Below are positions 55,412-63,862 of a stretch of 64,000 nucleotides of DNA, one piece after another (positions within the stretch are counted from its first letter, which is position 1; the number at the start of each line of letters is the position of its first letter). The position numbers were made by a program, and so were the translations under genes. The DNA is from Vibrio sp. SNU_ST1. GTDB lineage: Bacteria > Pseudomonadota > Gammaproteobacteria > Enterobacterales > Vibrionaceae. A model generated the notes under the pieces. That model saw nothing but the letters and a program-made list of their open reading frames with translations. It was not told the DNA's origin and searched no databases. The stretch covers positions 3,100,001-3,164,000 of the forward strand of contig NZ_CP130748.1 of NCBI RefSeq assembly GCF_030563405.1, given 5' to 3'.

Positions 55412-55590
55412 TATGGTTCCTAATCGAGGTATGAAATCAGCAAGCATCTTCGGCAAGCAAGTCGCACATTGTAGAGGGGAACGCTGGCGAATTAAACCGC
55501 AAATTGTTAGGTGAAAAGGGTTATCGCTCCTATACTGACCAACTCTCTTATAAATCTTATTAATAAGCACTCAGTGCTAGAGAAAGATGC

Positions 55591-56499
55591 ATGACTCCAG
55601 AAGAACAACAACGTACGCGCCAAGGAATTTTGCTTGCTGTAGGTGCCTACACAATGTGGGGGATCGCCCCTATATATTTCAAATCGTTAAGTGATGTTTC
55701 CCCGTTAGAGATCCTTAGCCACCGTGTAGTATGGTCTTTTTTCTTACTCGCTTTCTTACTACACATTGGCCGCAGCTGGCGTAAAGTCCGTGACACCCTG
55801 ACCTCGAAGCCAAAAATGCTCTATTTGGTGGCGACGTCTATTTTGGTAGGCGCTAACTGGCTGATCTTTATTTGGGCGGTCAACTCCAATCACATGCTCG
55901 ATGCAAGTTTGGGGTATTACATCAACCCACTGATTAACGTGTTGCTCGGGATGCTCTTCCTCGGCGAACGCTTACGTAAGCTGCAATGGTTTGCAGTGGC
56001 TCTTGCTGCGATTGGCGTATTAATCCAATTAGTTGCCTTCGGTTCAGTGCCGATCGTAGCCATTGCCCTAGCCTTTAGCTTCGGTTTTTATGGCTTACTG
56101 CGTAAGAAAGTGAGCTTGGAAGCACAAACCGGTTTGTTCATTGAGACTCTGGTTATGTTGCCTCTCGCAGCAACGTATCTACTGTTTATTGCTGATAGCC
56201 CAACCTCAGACTTCTCAATGAACCCGATGCAACTCAATCTATTACTGGTTGCTGCTGGTGTTATTACCACCATTCCACTGCTGTGTTTTACTGGCGCTGC
56301 AACACGCTTAAAGTTATCGACCCTCGGCTTCTTCCAGTACATTGGACCGAGCTTAATGTTCTTGTTAGCGGTGCTGATTTATGGCGAAGCGTTTACCAGT
56401 GACAAAGCGATTACCTTCGCCTTTATTTGGGGAGCTTTGGTAATATTCAGCTTTGACGGTCTACGTAACAACAGAAAGAACAAACGCGCTAAGCAGTAA
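55591..56499 (+). CDS. rarD: EamA/DMT family transporter RarD
   Basis: 302 residues with ten transmembrane helices in two five-helix halves. The N-terminal GILLAVGAYTMWGIAPIYFK and LSHRVVWSF are the RarD signature. It was named for chloramphenicol sensitivity, and its substrate is unknown. It is adjacent to recQ as in E. coli. Confidence 0.93.
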   Translation: MTPEEQQRTRQGILLAVGAYTMWGIAPIYFKSLSDVSPLEILSHRVVWSFFLLAFLLHIGRSWRKVRDTLTSKPKMLYLVATSILVGANWLIFIWAVNSNHMLDASLGYYINPLINVLLGMLFLGERLRKLQWFAVALAAIGVLIQLVAFGSVPIVAIALAFSFGFYGLLRKKVSLEAQTGLFIETLVMLPLAATYLLFIADSPTSDFSMNPMQLNLLLVAAGVITTIPLLCFTGAATRLKLSTLGFFQYIGPSLMFLLAVLIYGEAFTSDKAITFAFIWGALVIFSFDGLRNNRKNKRAKQ

Positions 56500-56540
56500 C
56501 ACTGATCGTTTTTTACAAGACAATCCCTGAATACGAAGAT

Positions 56541-56580
56541 AAGCTTGGTTGAATTGATGACTATTTGACCAAGCTTTTTT
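56541..56580 (+). terminator. terminator of rarD abutting the next start codon
   Basis: AAGCTTGGT pairs with ACCAAGCTT around an 18-base loop, and TTTT follows. The likely AraC start codon is at 56586, only six bases beyond. Confidence 0.75.
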
Positions 56581-56585
56581 GTACC

Positions 56586-57380
56586 ATGGATAAAGTCCAC
56601 TATTACTCAACACCAACAGAAGATATCAGCCTGATCCAAGCTCAATACCAAGAGTTTGCTTTTCAGCGCCACTATCATTTGGACTTTCACATTGGCTTAA
56701 TTACCCAAGGACAGCAGAAATTCGTCTATAAAGGGACGAGCCATAATGTTGGTGCTGGCCAAGTTGTTATCATGCCACCCGATGAGCTGCATGATGGGCA
56801 CTCCAAACTCGATTCGGGTTATCAAGTCAGTGTATTTGCTGTCTCGCCGCAATGGCTGGGCGATCTTGCCGATCACAGAGAAAATGGTCACGCTTTAAGC
56901 TTTTCTGAGTTGATCCTCTCCGATCAAGCGACTTTTTTACAATTGTGTAACCTGCACGGGTTGCTTATCAATCAAAACATCAGCCAACTTGCTCAAGATT
57001 GCTTACCTTTCGAAGGCTTCTCGACGATTGTCGATCGTTATGCGAAATTTGGATCGAAAAGTGACATCAAACTGGGTAATCAATCGATTGATACGCTAAA
57101 AGACTATTTAATGGCGAATTTGGATCAACCAGTGCGATTAGAACAATTGTCTGAGTTGTGTGGTTTAACCACGACTCAATTCCAACGCCATTTTAAAAAC
57201 AGAATGGGCATTACGCCTTATGCATGGCTGAGCCGTTTACGTATGGAGCAGAGCATGCGTCTGATTAAGTCTGGGATATGTGGTACCAAAGTCGCGCACC
57301 AAGTTGGCTTCTATGATCAAGCACACTTCTCTAAGGCTTTCAAAACCACATTCGGCGTACCACCGTCACAAATCAACTAA
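56586..57380 (+). CDS. AraC family transcriptional regulator
   Basis: 264 residues from ATG 56586. An N-terminal cupin (about 15-140: FQRHYHLDFHIGLITQG, MPPDELHDG) is followed by two C-terminal helix-turn-helix motifs (LEQLSELCGLTTTQFQRHFKN and the AraC signature KVAHQVGFYDQAHFSKAFKTTFGVPP, split here by words). It probably regulates the LysE exporter gene 99 bases downstream. There is no clear ribosome binding site at the chosen start. Confidence 0.9.
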   Translation: MDKVHYYSTPTEDISLIQAQYQEFAFQRHYHLDFHIGLITQGQQKFVYKGTSHNVGAGQVVIMPPDELHDGHSKLDSGYQVSVFAVSPQWLGDLADHRENGHALSFSELILSDQATFLQLCNLHGLLINQNISQLAQDCLPFEGFSTIVDRYAKFGSKSDIKLGNQSIDTLKDYLMANLDQPVRLEQLSELCGLTTTQFQRHFKNRMGITPYAWLSRLRMEQSMRLIKSGICGTKVAHQVGFYDQAHFSKAFKTTFGVPPSQIN

Positions 57381-57479
57381 GTGTTGATAATTTACAATTG
57401 CTCGATTTCAAATCACGGTAAGCTACGCTCAATACGATTACTTATTTAAAAATAGCGGCAACGTTATTGAGAACTGACG

Positions 57480-58142
57480 ATGAACGAAGTCACTATACTG
57501 ATCACCCTAGCCTCTATCCACTTCATCGCTTTGATGAGCCCCGGCCCTGATTTTGCGTTAGTCGTGCAAAATGCGACGCGTCACGGACGCCAAACAGGCT
57601 TGTACATTGCTTTAGGTCTGTCTTGCGGGATCTTGCTGCATTCATTGCTGAGCCTGACGGGAATCAGTTACCTAGTCCACCAGCAGCCAACCATCTTTGC
57701 CATTATCCAATTGGCCGGCGGTAGCTACTTACTGTACTTAGGCTATGGCGCACTTAAAGCAACCTGGCAAATCATTCAGAACCACGACAATGATGCCGAT
57801 AGCATTAATTCTAAAGATCTGATTCTGACCAACAAGCGTCAGGCATTTTCGAAAGGGTTTGCGACCAATATTCTCAACCCAAAGGCTTTGGTGTTCTTTA
57901 TCAGCTTGATGTCGAGCCTAGTCCCTGCCGACATGTCTCTGTCGGGTAAAGGCTTTGCCCTGATCATCCTGTTTGGTCTGTCTCTATTTTGGTTCTCACT
58001 ACTGGCGTGGATGCTTTCGACTAAGGCTCTACAAAAAAAACTCAGCGAAGCAACGGTATACATCGATGGCTTATGTGGCGTGGTGTTCAGCCTGATTGGC
58101 CTGAGTATTCTTTGGCAGTCGCTATCCGGTTTAATCGCTTAA
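57480..58142 (+). CDS. LysE/RhtC family amino-acid exporter
   Basis: 220 residues with six transmembrane helices. MSPGPDFALVVQNA is the LysE/RhtC motif, and NPKALVFFISL in the fourth helix is also typical. Probable threonine, homoserine or basic amino-acid exporter. It is paired with the AraC regulator. It is closer to RhtC-type proteins than the RhtB-like protein at 7556. Confidence 0.88.
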   Translation: MNEVTILITLASIHFIALMSPGPDFALVVQNATRHGRQTGLYIALGLSCGILLHSLLSLTGISYLVHQQPTIFAIIQLAGGSYLLYLGYGALKATWQIIQNHDNDADSINSKDLILTNKRQAFSKGFATNILNPKALVFFISLMSSLVPADMSLSGKGFALIILFGLSLFWFSLLAWMLSTKALQKKLSEATVYIDGLCGVVFSLIGLSILWQSLSGLIA

Positions 58143-58233
58143 ATTCGAATCAAGATTACAATTCGTTAACAACACTCTGGCTATCTCATCTTTCCACTGC
58201 CAATCTAGCTCTGCATATTAAAAGGAGAAGATC

Positions 58234-59991
58234 ATGCAGTGGAAAACAAAACTAACAACCCTCGCCACTTCTACCCTACTTTTTGCCTCTCACGTCAGTT
58301 GGGCAAATCAAGCTGCCGATTCCGTCGCACCCGAACAAAGTAGTGGTTTAGAAACCAAACAACTCGTTAAAGCCAATGATTGGATGGTCACCGCGGCCAA
58401 CCCTCTCGCAGCACAAGCCGGCGCTGATGTACTTGCTCGTAGTGGTAACGCGATTGATGCCATGGTAGCGGTACAGCTTATGCTTGGCTTGGTAGAACCT
58501 CAGTCATCAGGTATTGGTGGTGGTGCGTTCCTTGTTTATTTTGATGGCAAGGACAAGCAACTCAAAACCTACGATGGTCGTGAAACTGCACCACTTGATG
58601 CAACACCACGCCTGTTCCAAGATGAAAATGGCCAACCACTTAAATTTTATGATGCCGTGGTTGGTGGTCGTTCTGTTGCCACCCCGGGCACCGTACAGCT
58701 GCTGTGGGATACCCACCAGAAATACGGCAAGTTAGAGTGGGCATCTCTGATCAAGCCAATTGCTCAACTGGCTGAAGAAGGTTTCACTATCAGCCCACGT
58801 TTAGCGACCTTGATTAAAAATGACCAAGAACGACTGAGCCGCTTTACCACCACCAAAGCCTACTTCTTCAATACCGATGGTAGTCCGAAAACAGCAGGCA
58901 CCTTACTTAAAAACCCAGAATACGCAGCAACGTTAAAAGCGATCTCGAAGAACGGTGCCAAGGCCTTCTACCAGGGTGAGATCTCTGCGGATATCATCAA
59001 TACCGTCCAAACCGCGAAAGGTAACCCGGGCGTACTGGCACAAAAAGACTTCGACGCCTACTCAATCAAGCAACGCGAGCCAGTTTGTTCTGCTTATGAG
59101 AGCTATCAAGTATGTGGAATGGGGCCACCCAGTTCAGGTGCATTGACGGTTGGACAAATTCTCGCGATGACCGAACAGTTTGATCTTAAATCATGGGGAC
59201 CAAACGATGCGAAATCTTGGCAAGTGTTAGCGGACGCTTCTCGCCTAGCCTTTGCAGACCGTGGTATGTACATGGCAGATCAAGATTACGTGCCAATGCC
59301 AGCCCAAGGGTTAGTGAATACTGACTACTTGCAGGAACGTGCCCAGTTAATTACTTCTGGTAAGGCATTAGAAAGCGCACCATCGGGCACCCCACCGTGG
59401 GAGCACGCTATGCTGCGCAGCCAAGATGTTTCGATTGAATTACCGTCCACCAGCCACTTCAATATTGTCGATAGCGATGGTAACGTCGTGTCGATGACTA
59501 CCACCATTGAGAATGCCTTTGGCTCACGTTTAATGGTGAGAGGCTTCCTGCTCAATAACGAACTCACGGACTTTTCATTCAAGACCCACAACGATGGTAA
59601 GCCTATAGCTAACCGCCTTGAACCGGGTAAGCGTCCGCGCTCTTCGATGGCACCGACCATCATCATGCAAGATGATAAACCTTACATGGCGATCGGTTCT
59701 CCGGGCGGAAGTCGTATCATAGGTTATGTGGCGCAAGCGATCATTGCTCATACCCAATGGGACATGGATATTCAGCAAGCAATCAACCAACCGCATTTCT
59801 TAAACCGCTTCGGCACCTTAGATCTGGAAAAAGGAACATCGGCGGAAAACTTCAAACCTGAGCTAGAAAAGATGGGGTTTGAAGTAAACGTTCGCGATCT
59901 GAACTCTGGTTTGCACGCTATTCGTCTTACAAAAGACGGCTTAGAAGGAGCTGCTGACCCTCGCCGTGAAGGTACTGCTATCGGCCAATAG
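58234..59991 (+). CDS. ggt: gamma-glutamyltransferase
   Basis: 585 residues. A signal peptide (1-24, ending SWA) exports it to the periplasm. GIGGGAFLVYFD, GRETAP and the self-cleavage nucleophile Thr (about T406 in STSHFNIVD) are present, followed by the small-subunit motifs NELTDFS and GSPGGSRIIGYV. It hydrolyses glutathione and gamma-glutamyl compounds and processes itself into two chains. AAAGGAGA ribosome binding site. Confidence 0.95.
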   Translation: MQWKTKLTTLATSTLLFASHVSWANQAADSVAPEQSSGLETKQLVKANDWMVTAANPLAAQAGADVLARSGNAIDAMVAVQLMLGLVEPQSSGIGGGAFLVYFDGKDKQLKTYDGRETAPLDATPRLFQDENGQPLKFYDAVVGGRSVATPGTVQLLWDTHQKYGKLEWASLIKPIAQLAEEGFTISPRLATLIKNDQERLSRFTTTKAYFFNTDGSPKTAGTLLKNPEYAATLKAISKNGAKAFYQGEISADIINTVQTAKGNPGVLAQKDFDAYSIKQREPVCSAYESYQVCGMGPPSSGALTVGQILAMTEQFDLKSWGPNDAKSWQVLADASRLAFADRGMYMADQDYVPMPAQGLVNTDYLQERAQLITSGKALESAPSGTPPWEHAMLRSQDVSIELPSTSHFNIVDSDGNVVSMTTTIENAFGSRLMVRGFLLNNELTDFSFKTHNDGKPIANRLEPGKRPRSSMAPTIIMQDDKPYMAIGSPGGSRIIGYVAQAIIAHTQWDMDIQQAINQPHFLNRFGTLDLEKGTSAENFKPELEKMGFEVNVRDLNSGLHAIRLTKDGLEGAADPRREGTAIGQ

Positions 59992-60021
59992 GGAATAACC
60001 CTCCCTTTTTACTCACTGCCT

Positions 60022-60039
60022 TGTGCGAGATCTCTCACA
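60022..60039. promoter_or_regulatory. VarA/UvrY/GacA-type upstream activating site
   Basis: TGTGCGAGATCTCTCACA is an 18-bp inverted repeat with two differences from the UvrY site TGTGAGAGATCTCTTACA reported for E. coli csrB (from memory). It is centred about 165 bases before the sRNA start, similar to the far-upstream E. coli site. It lies in a longer inverted repeat, 60008-60053, with 18 paired bases per arm. Confidence 0.72.
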
Positions 60040-60049
60040 AGGTAGTGAG

Positions 60050-60065
60050 TAAATATCGATATTTA
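60050..60065. repeat. 16-bp perfect palindrome
   Basis: TAAATATCGATATTTA directly follows the inverted repeat. It is possibly a second regulator site for the sRNA promoter. No known site matches it with confidence. Confidence 0.6.
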
Positions 60066-60164
60066 ACTGATAAATTAAACACCAACACACCATAAACCAT
60101 TGAAACAAAACGATACGTACATTTATCATTCAAATAATTATACAGAAATTCACTTATTGCACCA

Positions 60165-60192
60165 TTGCTGATAAATCAAGAATCGGTAGTAT
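60165..60192 (+). promoter_or_regulatory. candidate promoter of the CsrB-like sRNA
   Basis: TTGCTG (60165-60170) and TAGTAT (60187-60192) are spaced by 16 bases. Transcription would start near 60199 at the first hairpin. Confidence 0.5.
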
Positions 60193-60197
60193 TAACG

Positions 60198-60615
60198 GTG
60201 TCGGAAGGATGCTGACACGGAACAGGAAACGCCAAGGACTTGGTTATCTTCAGGATGAAGATTCGATTACTCAGGATGAATAATCGGCATGGATAGCGAA
60301 ATGGACATTGAATGGACGCAATAGTAACTAGGATGGTTGCTACTAAGGAAAGACAATGGACACCTCTGGACGAGGAAAGGACTGAACATCAGGATGATGT
60401 AAAGGACACCGCTCAAGGAACAAGTGACGCGCGCTAACGAGGATTGTTGGCAGATCAGGATAAGATCAAGGACACCGCTAGGAAGGCGACGAAAGGAATA
60501 CGCTGAAGGATAACAGCACACTATCATGGATTTGATGCATGGAGCACACTTAGTAGCCGGATTGCTGCGAGTAAGACTATAGACCCCGATGAGCGCAAGC
60601 TCTCGGGGTTTTTCT
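60198..60615 (+). ncRNA. csrB: CsrB-family sRNA (CsrA antagonist)
   Basis: About 415 bases with roughly 28 GGA motifs by eye, many as AGGA in the loops of small hairpins: CTTC-AGGAT-GAAG, CATC-AGGA-TGATG and GATC-AGGATAA-GATC, plus the first hairpin GTGTC/GACAC. AAAGGACACC recurs twice. It ends in a GC-rich terminator (60583-60614: ACCCCGA...TCGGGGT, then T-run). Such RNAs bind and titrate CsrA/RsmA. The symbol is family-level: vibrios have several csr RNAs and I cannot tell which this is. The open frame on the other strand is an artefact. Confidence 0.93.
60583..60614 (+). terminator. terminator of the CsrB-like sRNA
   Basis: ACCCCGA/TCGGGGT plus GAGC/GCTC around a GCAA loop, followed by TTTTT. 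Confidence 0.9.
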
Positions 60616-60796
60616 TTATCTATATCTCAATCAATTACTTCCAACTAACCTTTCCGTTTCACCTACCTACCGAAAATCGAATACGTCTAATTATATTTCT
60701 GACATTTAAAGCATTCACTTCTTGATCACTTCAGAGTAATGTAAGCCACACTAGGCTCAACTAGTTTCATAACCATAATTAAACTAAGGATAATTC

Positions 60797-61294
60797 ATGT
60801 CACACGTTACCTTCAAAGGCGCTGCTGTACCTCTAACTGGCACATTCCCACAAACGGGTGAGAAGTCACCAAGCTTTGCACTGACTGCTGGCGATCTTTC
60901 TGAGCTGACTCTTGCTTCTCTTGAAGGCAAGAAAGTGGTTCTAAACATCTTCCCAAGTATTGATACTGCGACTTGTGCAACAAGCGTACGTACGTTCAAT
61001 GCCAAAGCAGCAGAGCTTGAGAACACGGTTGTTGTTTGTGTTTCTGCTGACTTGCCGTTTGCTGCTGGTCGCTTCTGCGAACTAGAAGGCATTGAAGGCG
61101 TTCAACACGCTTCGACTTTCCGTTCTCCAGCGTTCGCATCAGACTACGGCGTGGCGATTGCTGAGGGCCCACTAGCAAGCCTAACAACACGTGCGGTTGT
61201 ATGTGTTGATGAAAACGGTGTGGTAACTCACAGCGAGTTGGTTGCAGAGATCACTGAAGAACCAAACTACGAAGCAGCACTTGCAGCACTGTAG
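60797..61294 (+). CDS. tpx: thiol peroxidase Tpx
   Basis: This 165-residue atypical 2-Cys peroxiredoxin has its peroxidatic Cys60 in SIDTATCATSVR and its resolving Cys94 in GRFCELEG. It reduces lipid and other peroxides with thioredoxin. AAGGAT ribosome binding site. The 180-bp upstream gap (60616-60796) holds its promoter region; I see no clear OxyR site. Confidence 0.96.
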   Translation: MSHVTFKGAAVPLTGTFPQTGEKSPSFALTAGDLSELTLASLEGKKVVLNIFPSIDTATCATSVRTFNAKAAELENTVVVCVSADLPFAAGRFCELEGIEGVQHASTFRSPAFASDYGVAIAEGPLASLTTRAVVCVDENGVVTHSELVAEITEEPNYEAALAAL

Positions 61295-61359
61295 GTCTCG
61301 CTTATAAGCAGAAATGTCTTCAGCTTGTATTAACCTAAATTAGGACGGTACAGAGCAAT

Positions 61360-61391
61360 AAAAAAGAGCAGCCATCGGCTGCTCTTTTTTA
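61360..61391. terminator. bidirectional terminator between tpx and uvrD
   Basis: The stem AAAAGAGCAGCC/GGCTGCTCTTTT has a short loop and A- and T-runs on both sides. Confidence 0.93.
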
Positions 61392-61424
61392 TCATGAATG
61401 GTTGTTAGTTTCTAAAGTAGCAGA

Positions 61425-63599
61425 TTAAAGCTGTTCTAAACGAGCGTAAGCCGTTACTAACCACTTGATGCCTTCACCGTTAAACGCGACTTGAACTCGA
61501 CTCTGTGGACCACTTCCTTCGAAGTTAATGATGGTGCCTTCACCAAACTTAGGATGCTTCACGCGAGAACCTAAGCTAAAGCCCGTTTCATTGAAGTTCT
61601 CTTTCACAGCTGTTTGGCTAAAACGGCCACTGCTTGCAGGACGGCTCACTTGTGCTTTCATACGAACTTCATCCAGACATGTCTCTGGTAGTTCACGAAT
61701 AAAGCGTGATGGTTTGTGGTATTTGTCCTGACCGTACAAGCGACGCATCTCAGCGTATGTGATGTAAAGCTTCTCCATCGCACGAGTCATGCCTACGTAA
61801 CACAAACGACGCTCTTCTTCTAAACGCCCCGCTTCTTCTGCCGACATCTGGCTTGGGAACATACCTTCTTCTACACCCACCATAAATACCATCGGGAACT
61901 CCAGGCCTTTGGCACTGTGCAGAGTCATTAACTGAACCGCATCATCAAACTCATCAGCCTGACCTTCACCCGCTTCCAAAGCCGCATGAGTTAAGAACGC
62001 CGTTAGCATGCTCATTTCATCTGCTTCTTCTGGTTTTTCAAACTGACGCGTTGCCGTTACCAATTCTTCCAAGTTCTCAATACGTGCCTTCGACTTCTCG
62101 CCTTTCTCTTGCTCGTACATCGCAAACAAGCCAGACGATTTAATCACGTGGTCGGTTTGCTCATGAAGTCTCAGTTCAATGGTGTCATCTTCAAGTGCAT
62201 TGATAAGCTCGATAAAGCGGCTCAATGCACCCGCAGCACGACCGGGTAGCACTTGCTCTTCTATCAAAGCAACACTGGCTTCCCACATGGTTGCCCCACG
62301 ATCACGCGCCGCAAGGCGAATCGTTTCTAAGGTTTTATCCCCTAATCCACGAGTGGGTGTATTGACGACACGTTCAAATGCCGCATCGTTGCTGCGGTTA
62401 CTCATTAAGCGCAGGTAGCTCAAGGCATCTCTGATTTCCTGACGCTCGAAGAATCGCATGCCCCCGTAGATGCGGTAAGGCAGACCACCTTGGATAAGCG
62501 CTTCTTCCAGAACACGAGATTGGGCGTTATTACGATAAAGCATCGCGGTATCTTCTAGCGCACCGCCTTTCTCTTGCCACTCTTTGATTTTGCTAACCGT
62601 GAAACGCGCTTCATCTAACTCGTTATAAGCCGAGTAAACAGAGATTGGCTCGCCATCGTTGCCATCGGTCCACAATTCTTTACCCATACGTTCGGTGTTG
62701 TTCGAGATAAGCTCGTTCGACGCCTGAAGAATGGTTTTGGTTGAACGGTAATTTTGTTCGAGTCGAACCGTTGACGCTCCTGGGAATTCGTCCAAGAACT
62801 TCTGAATGTTTTCGATTTTCGCGCCACGCCAGCCATAAATAGATTGGTCATCATCACCCACGATCATCACGCGACAATCTGGGCCTGCCATCATACGTAG
62901 CCAAGCGTATTGGATGTTGTTGGTATCTTGAAATTCGTCGACAAGAATATGCTTAAAGCGAGCTTGGTAATGCTCACGAATGTGTTTCTTATCGCGCAGC
63001 AGTTCATGTGATCTTAATAAAATTTCTGCAAAATCGACCAAGCCAGCACGGTCACATGCCTCTTGATAAGCAGAGTAGATCTTTAACCACGTTTGAGTTA
63101 TTGGATCATGGTAGGCGTCAATGTGACTTGGGCGTAGTCCCTCGTCTTTCTTGCCATTTATCCACCAAGAAGCTTGCTTGGCAGGCCACTGTTTTTCATC
63201 AAGGTTTTGCGCCTTGATTAAGCGGCGTAGCAAACGAACCTGATCATCTGAATCAATGATCTGGAAATCTTCTGGCAGTTTTGCATCTAGGTAGTGAGCA
63301 CGAAGGATGCGGTGACAGATACCATGGAAGGTGCCGTTCCACATGCCTGACGAGCTGCCCATCATCAGCTCTTCAATACGACCACGCATCTCTGCTGCCG
63401 CTTTGTTGGTGAAGGTAACCGACATAATAGAGAACGGTGATGCTTGCTCTACACTTTGCAGCCAAGCGATACGATGCACCAATACTCGCGTTTTACCACT
63501 GCCTGCACCTGCCAGAATAAGTAGGTTTTCTAAAGGTGCCGCGACCGCCTCACGTTGTTTATCGTTTAGGCCATCGAGTAAAAGCGAAGGATCTATCAT
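61425..63599 (-). CDS. uvrD: DNA helicase II (UvrD)
   Basis: 724 residues of SF1A helicase. Walker A is AGAGSGKTRVL (about 32-42), Walker B is VDEFQDTN, motif III is GDDDQSIYGWRGA and motif VI is VGMTRA. The C-terminal tail (about 670-724) holds a Tudor-like domain (GSRVKHPKFGEGTIINFEG) used for UvrB/RNA polymerase contact. It acts in nucleotide excision and mismatch repair. The length matches E. coli UvrD (720). Confidence 0.97.
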   Translation of the reverse strand: MIDPSLLLDGLNDKQREAVAAPLENLLILAGAGSGKTRVLVHRIAWLQSVEQASPFSIMSVTFTNKAAAEMRGRIEELMMGSSSGMWNGTFHGICHRILRAHYLDAKLPEDFQIIDSDDQVRLLRRLIKAQNLDEKQWPAKQASWWINGKKDEGLRPSHIDAYHDPITQTWLKIYSAYQEACDRAGLVDFAEILLRSHELLRDKKHIREHYQARFKHILVDEFQDTNNIQYAWLRMMAGPDCRVMIVGDDDQSIYGWRGAKIENIQKFLDEFPGASTVRLEQNYRSTKTILQASNELISNNTERMGKELWTDGNDGEPISVYSAYNELDEARFTVSKIKEWQEKGGALEDTAMLYRNNAQSRVLEEALIQGGLPYRIYGGMRFFERQEIRDALSYLRLMSNRSNDAAFERVVNTPTRGLGDKTLETIRLAARDRGATMWEASVALIEEQVLPGRAAGALSRFIELINALEDDTIELRLHEQTDHVIKSSGLFAMYEQEKGEKSKARIENLEELVTATRQFEKPEEADEMSMLTAFLTHAALEAGEGQADEFDDAVQLMTLHSAKGLEFPMVFMVGVEEGMFPSQMSAEEAGRLEEERRLCYVGMTRAMEKLYITYAEMRRLYGQDKYHKPSRFIRELPETCLDEVRMKAQVSRPASSGRFSQTAVKENFNETGFSLGSRVKHPKFGEGTIINFEGSGPQSRVQVAFNGEGIKWLVTAYARLEQL

Positions 63600-63862
63600 T
63601 GGATATGCTCACTACTGGGTATTTATACATAAAAGTTGATTATAACCTAAACACTAGGCTGCGTTTAGGATAATAAGAAGAAAAAACAATCAAAATTTAA
63701 CATCATAAATTCAACAACTTAAACGCTAAAACATCACTAATATTGATATTTTTTATAATGCTGTGAAATTATTTCCTAGTTATTCCTATCCTTTTTAGTA
63801 AGCAAGTTAACAACTCATTAACCTGCGATGTATAAATAATATTAAGTCTAGAGGGAATGACT
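63600..63862. other. AT-rich intergenic region
   Basis: 263 bp between the divergent uvrD and the bufferin-like gene. It must hold both promoters. I see no site that I can name with confidence. Confidence 0.5.

Noticed and set aside
55412..55570. N-terminal extension of RecQ by 53 residues
   Set aside because: The extension has no helicase homology and lies in the recQ/rarD promoter gap. ATG 55411 has a ribosome binding site and gives the standard length.
60008..60053. Long inverted repeat taken as the ggt terminator
   Set aside because: No T-run follows on the plus strand, and its centre matches a UvrY/GacA-type binding site, so a DNA-site role fits better.
60267..60527. Minus-strand frame of 86 residues
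   Set aside because: It lies antisense to the CsrB-like RNA. Its Ser/Leu-rich content comes from the repeated GGA motifs read backwards.
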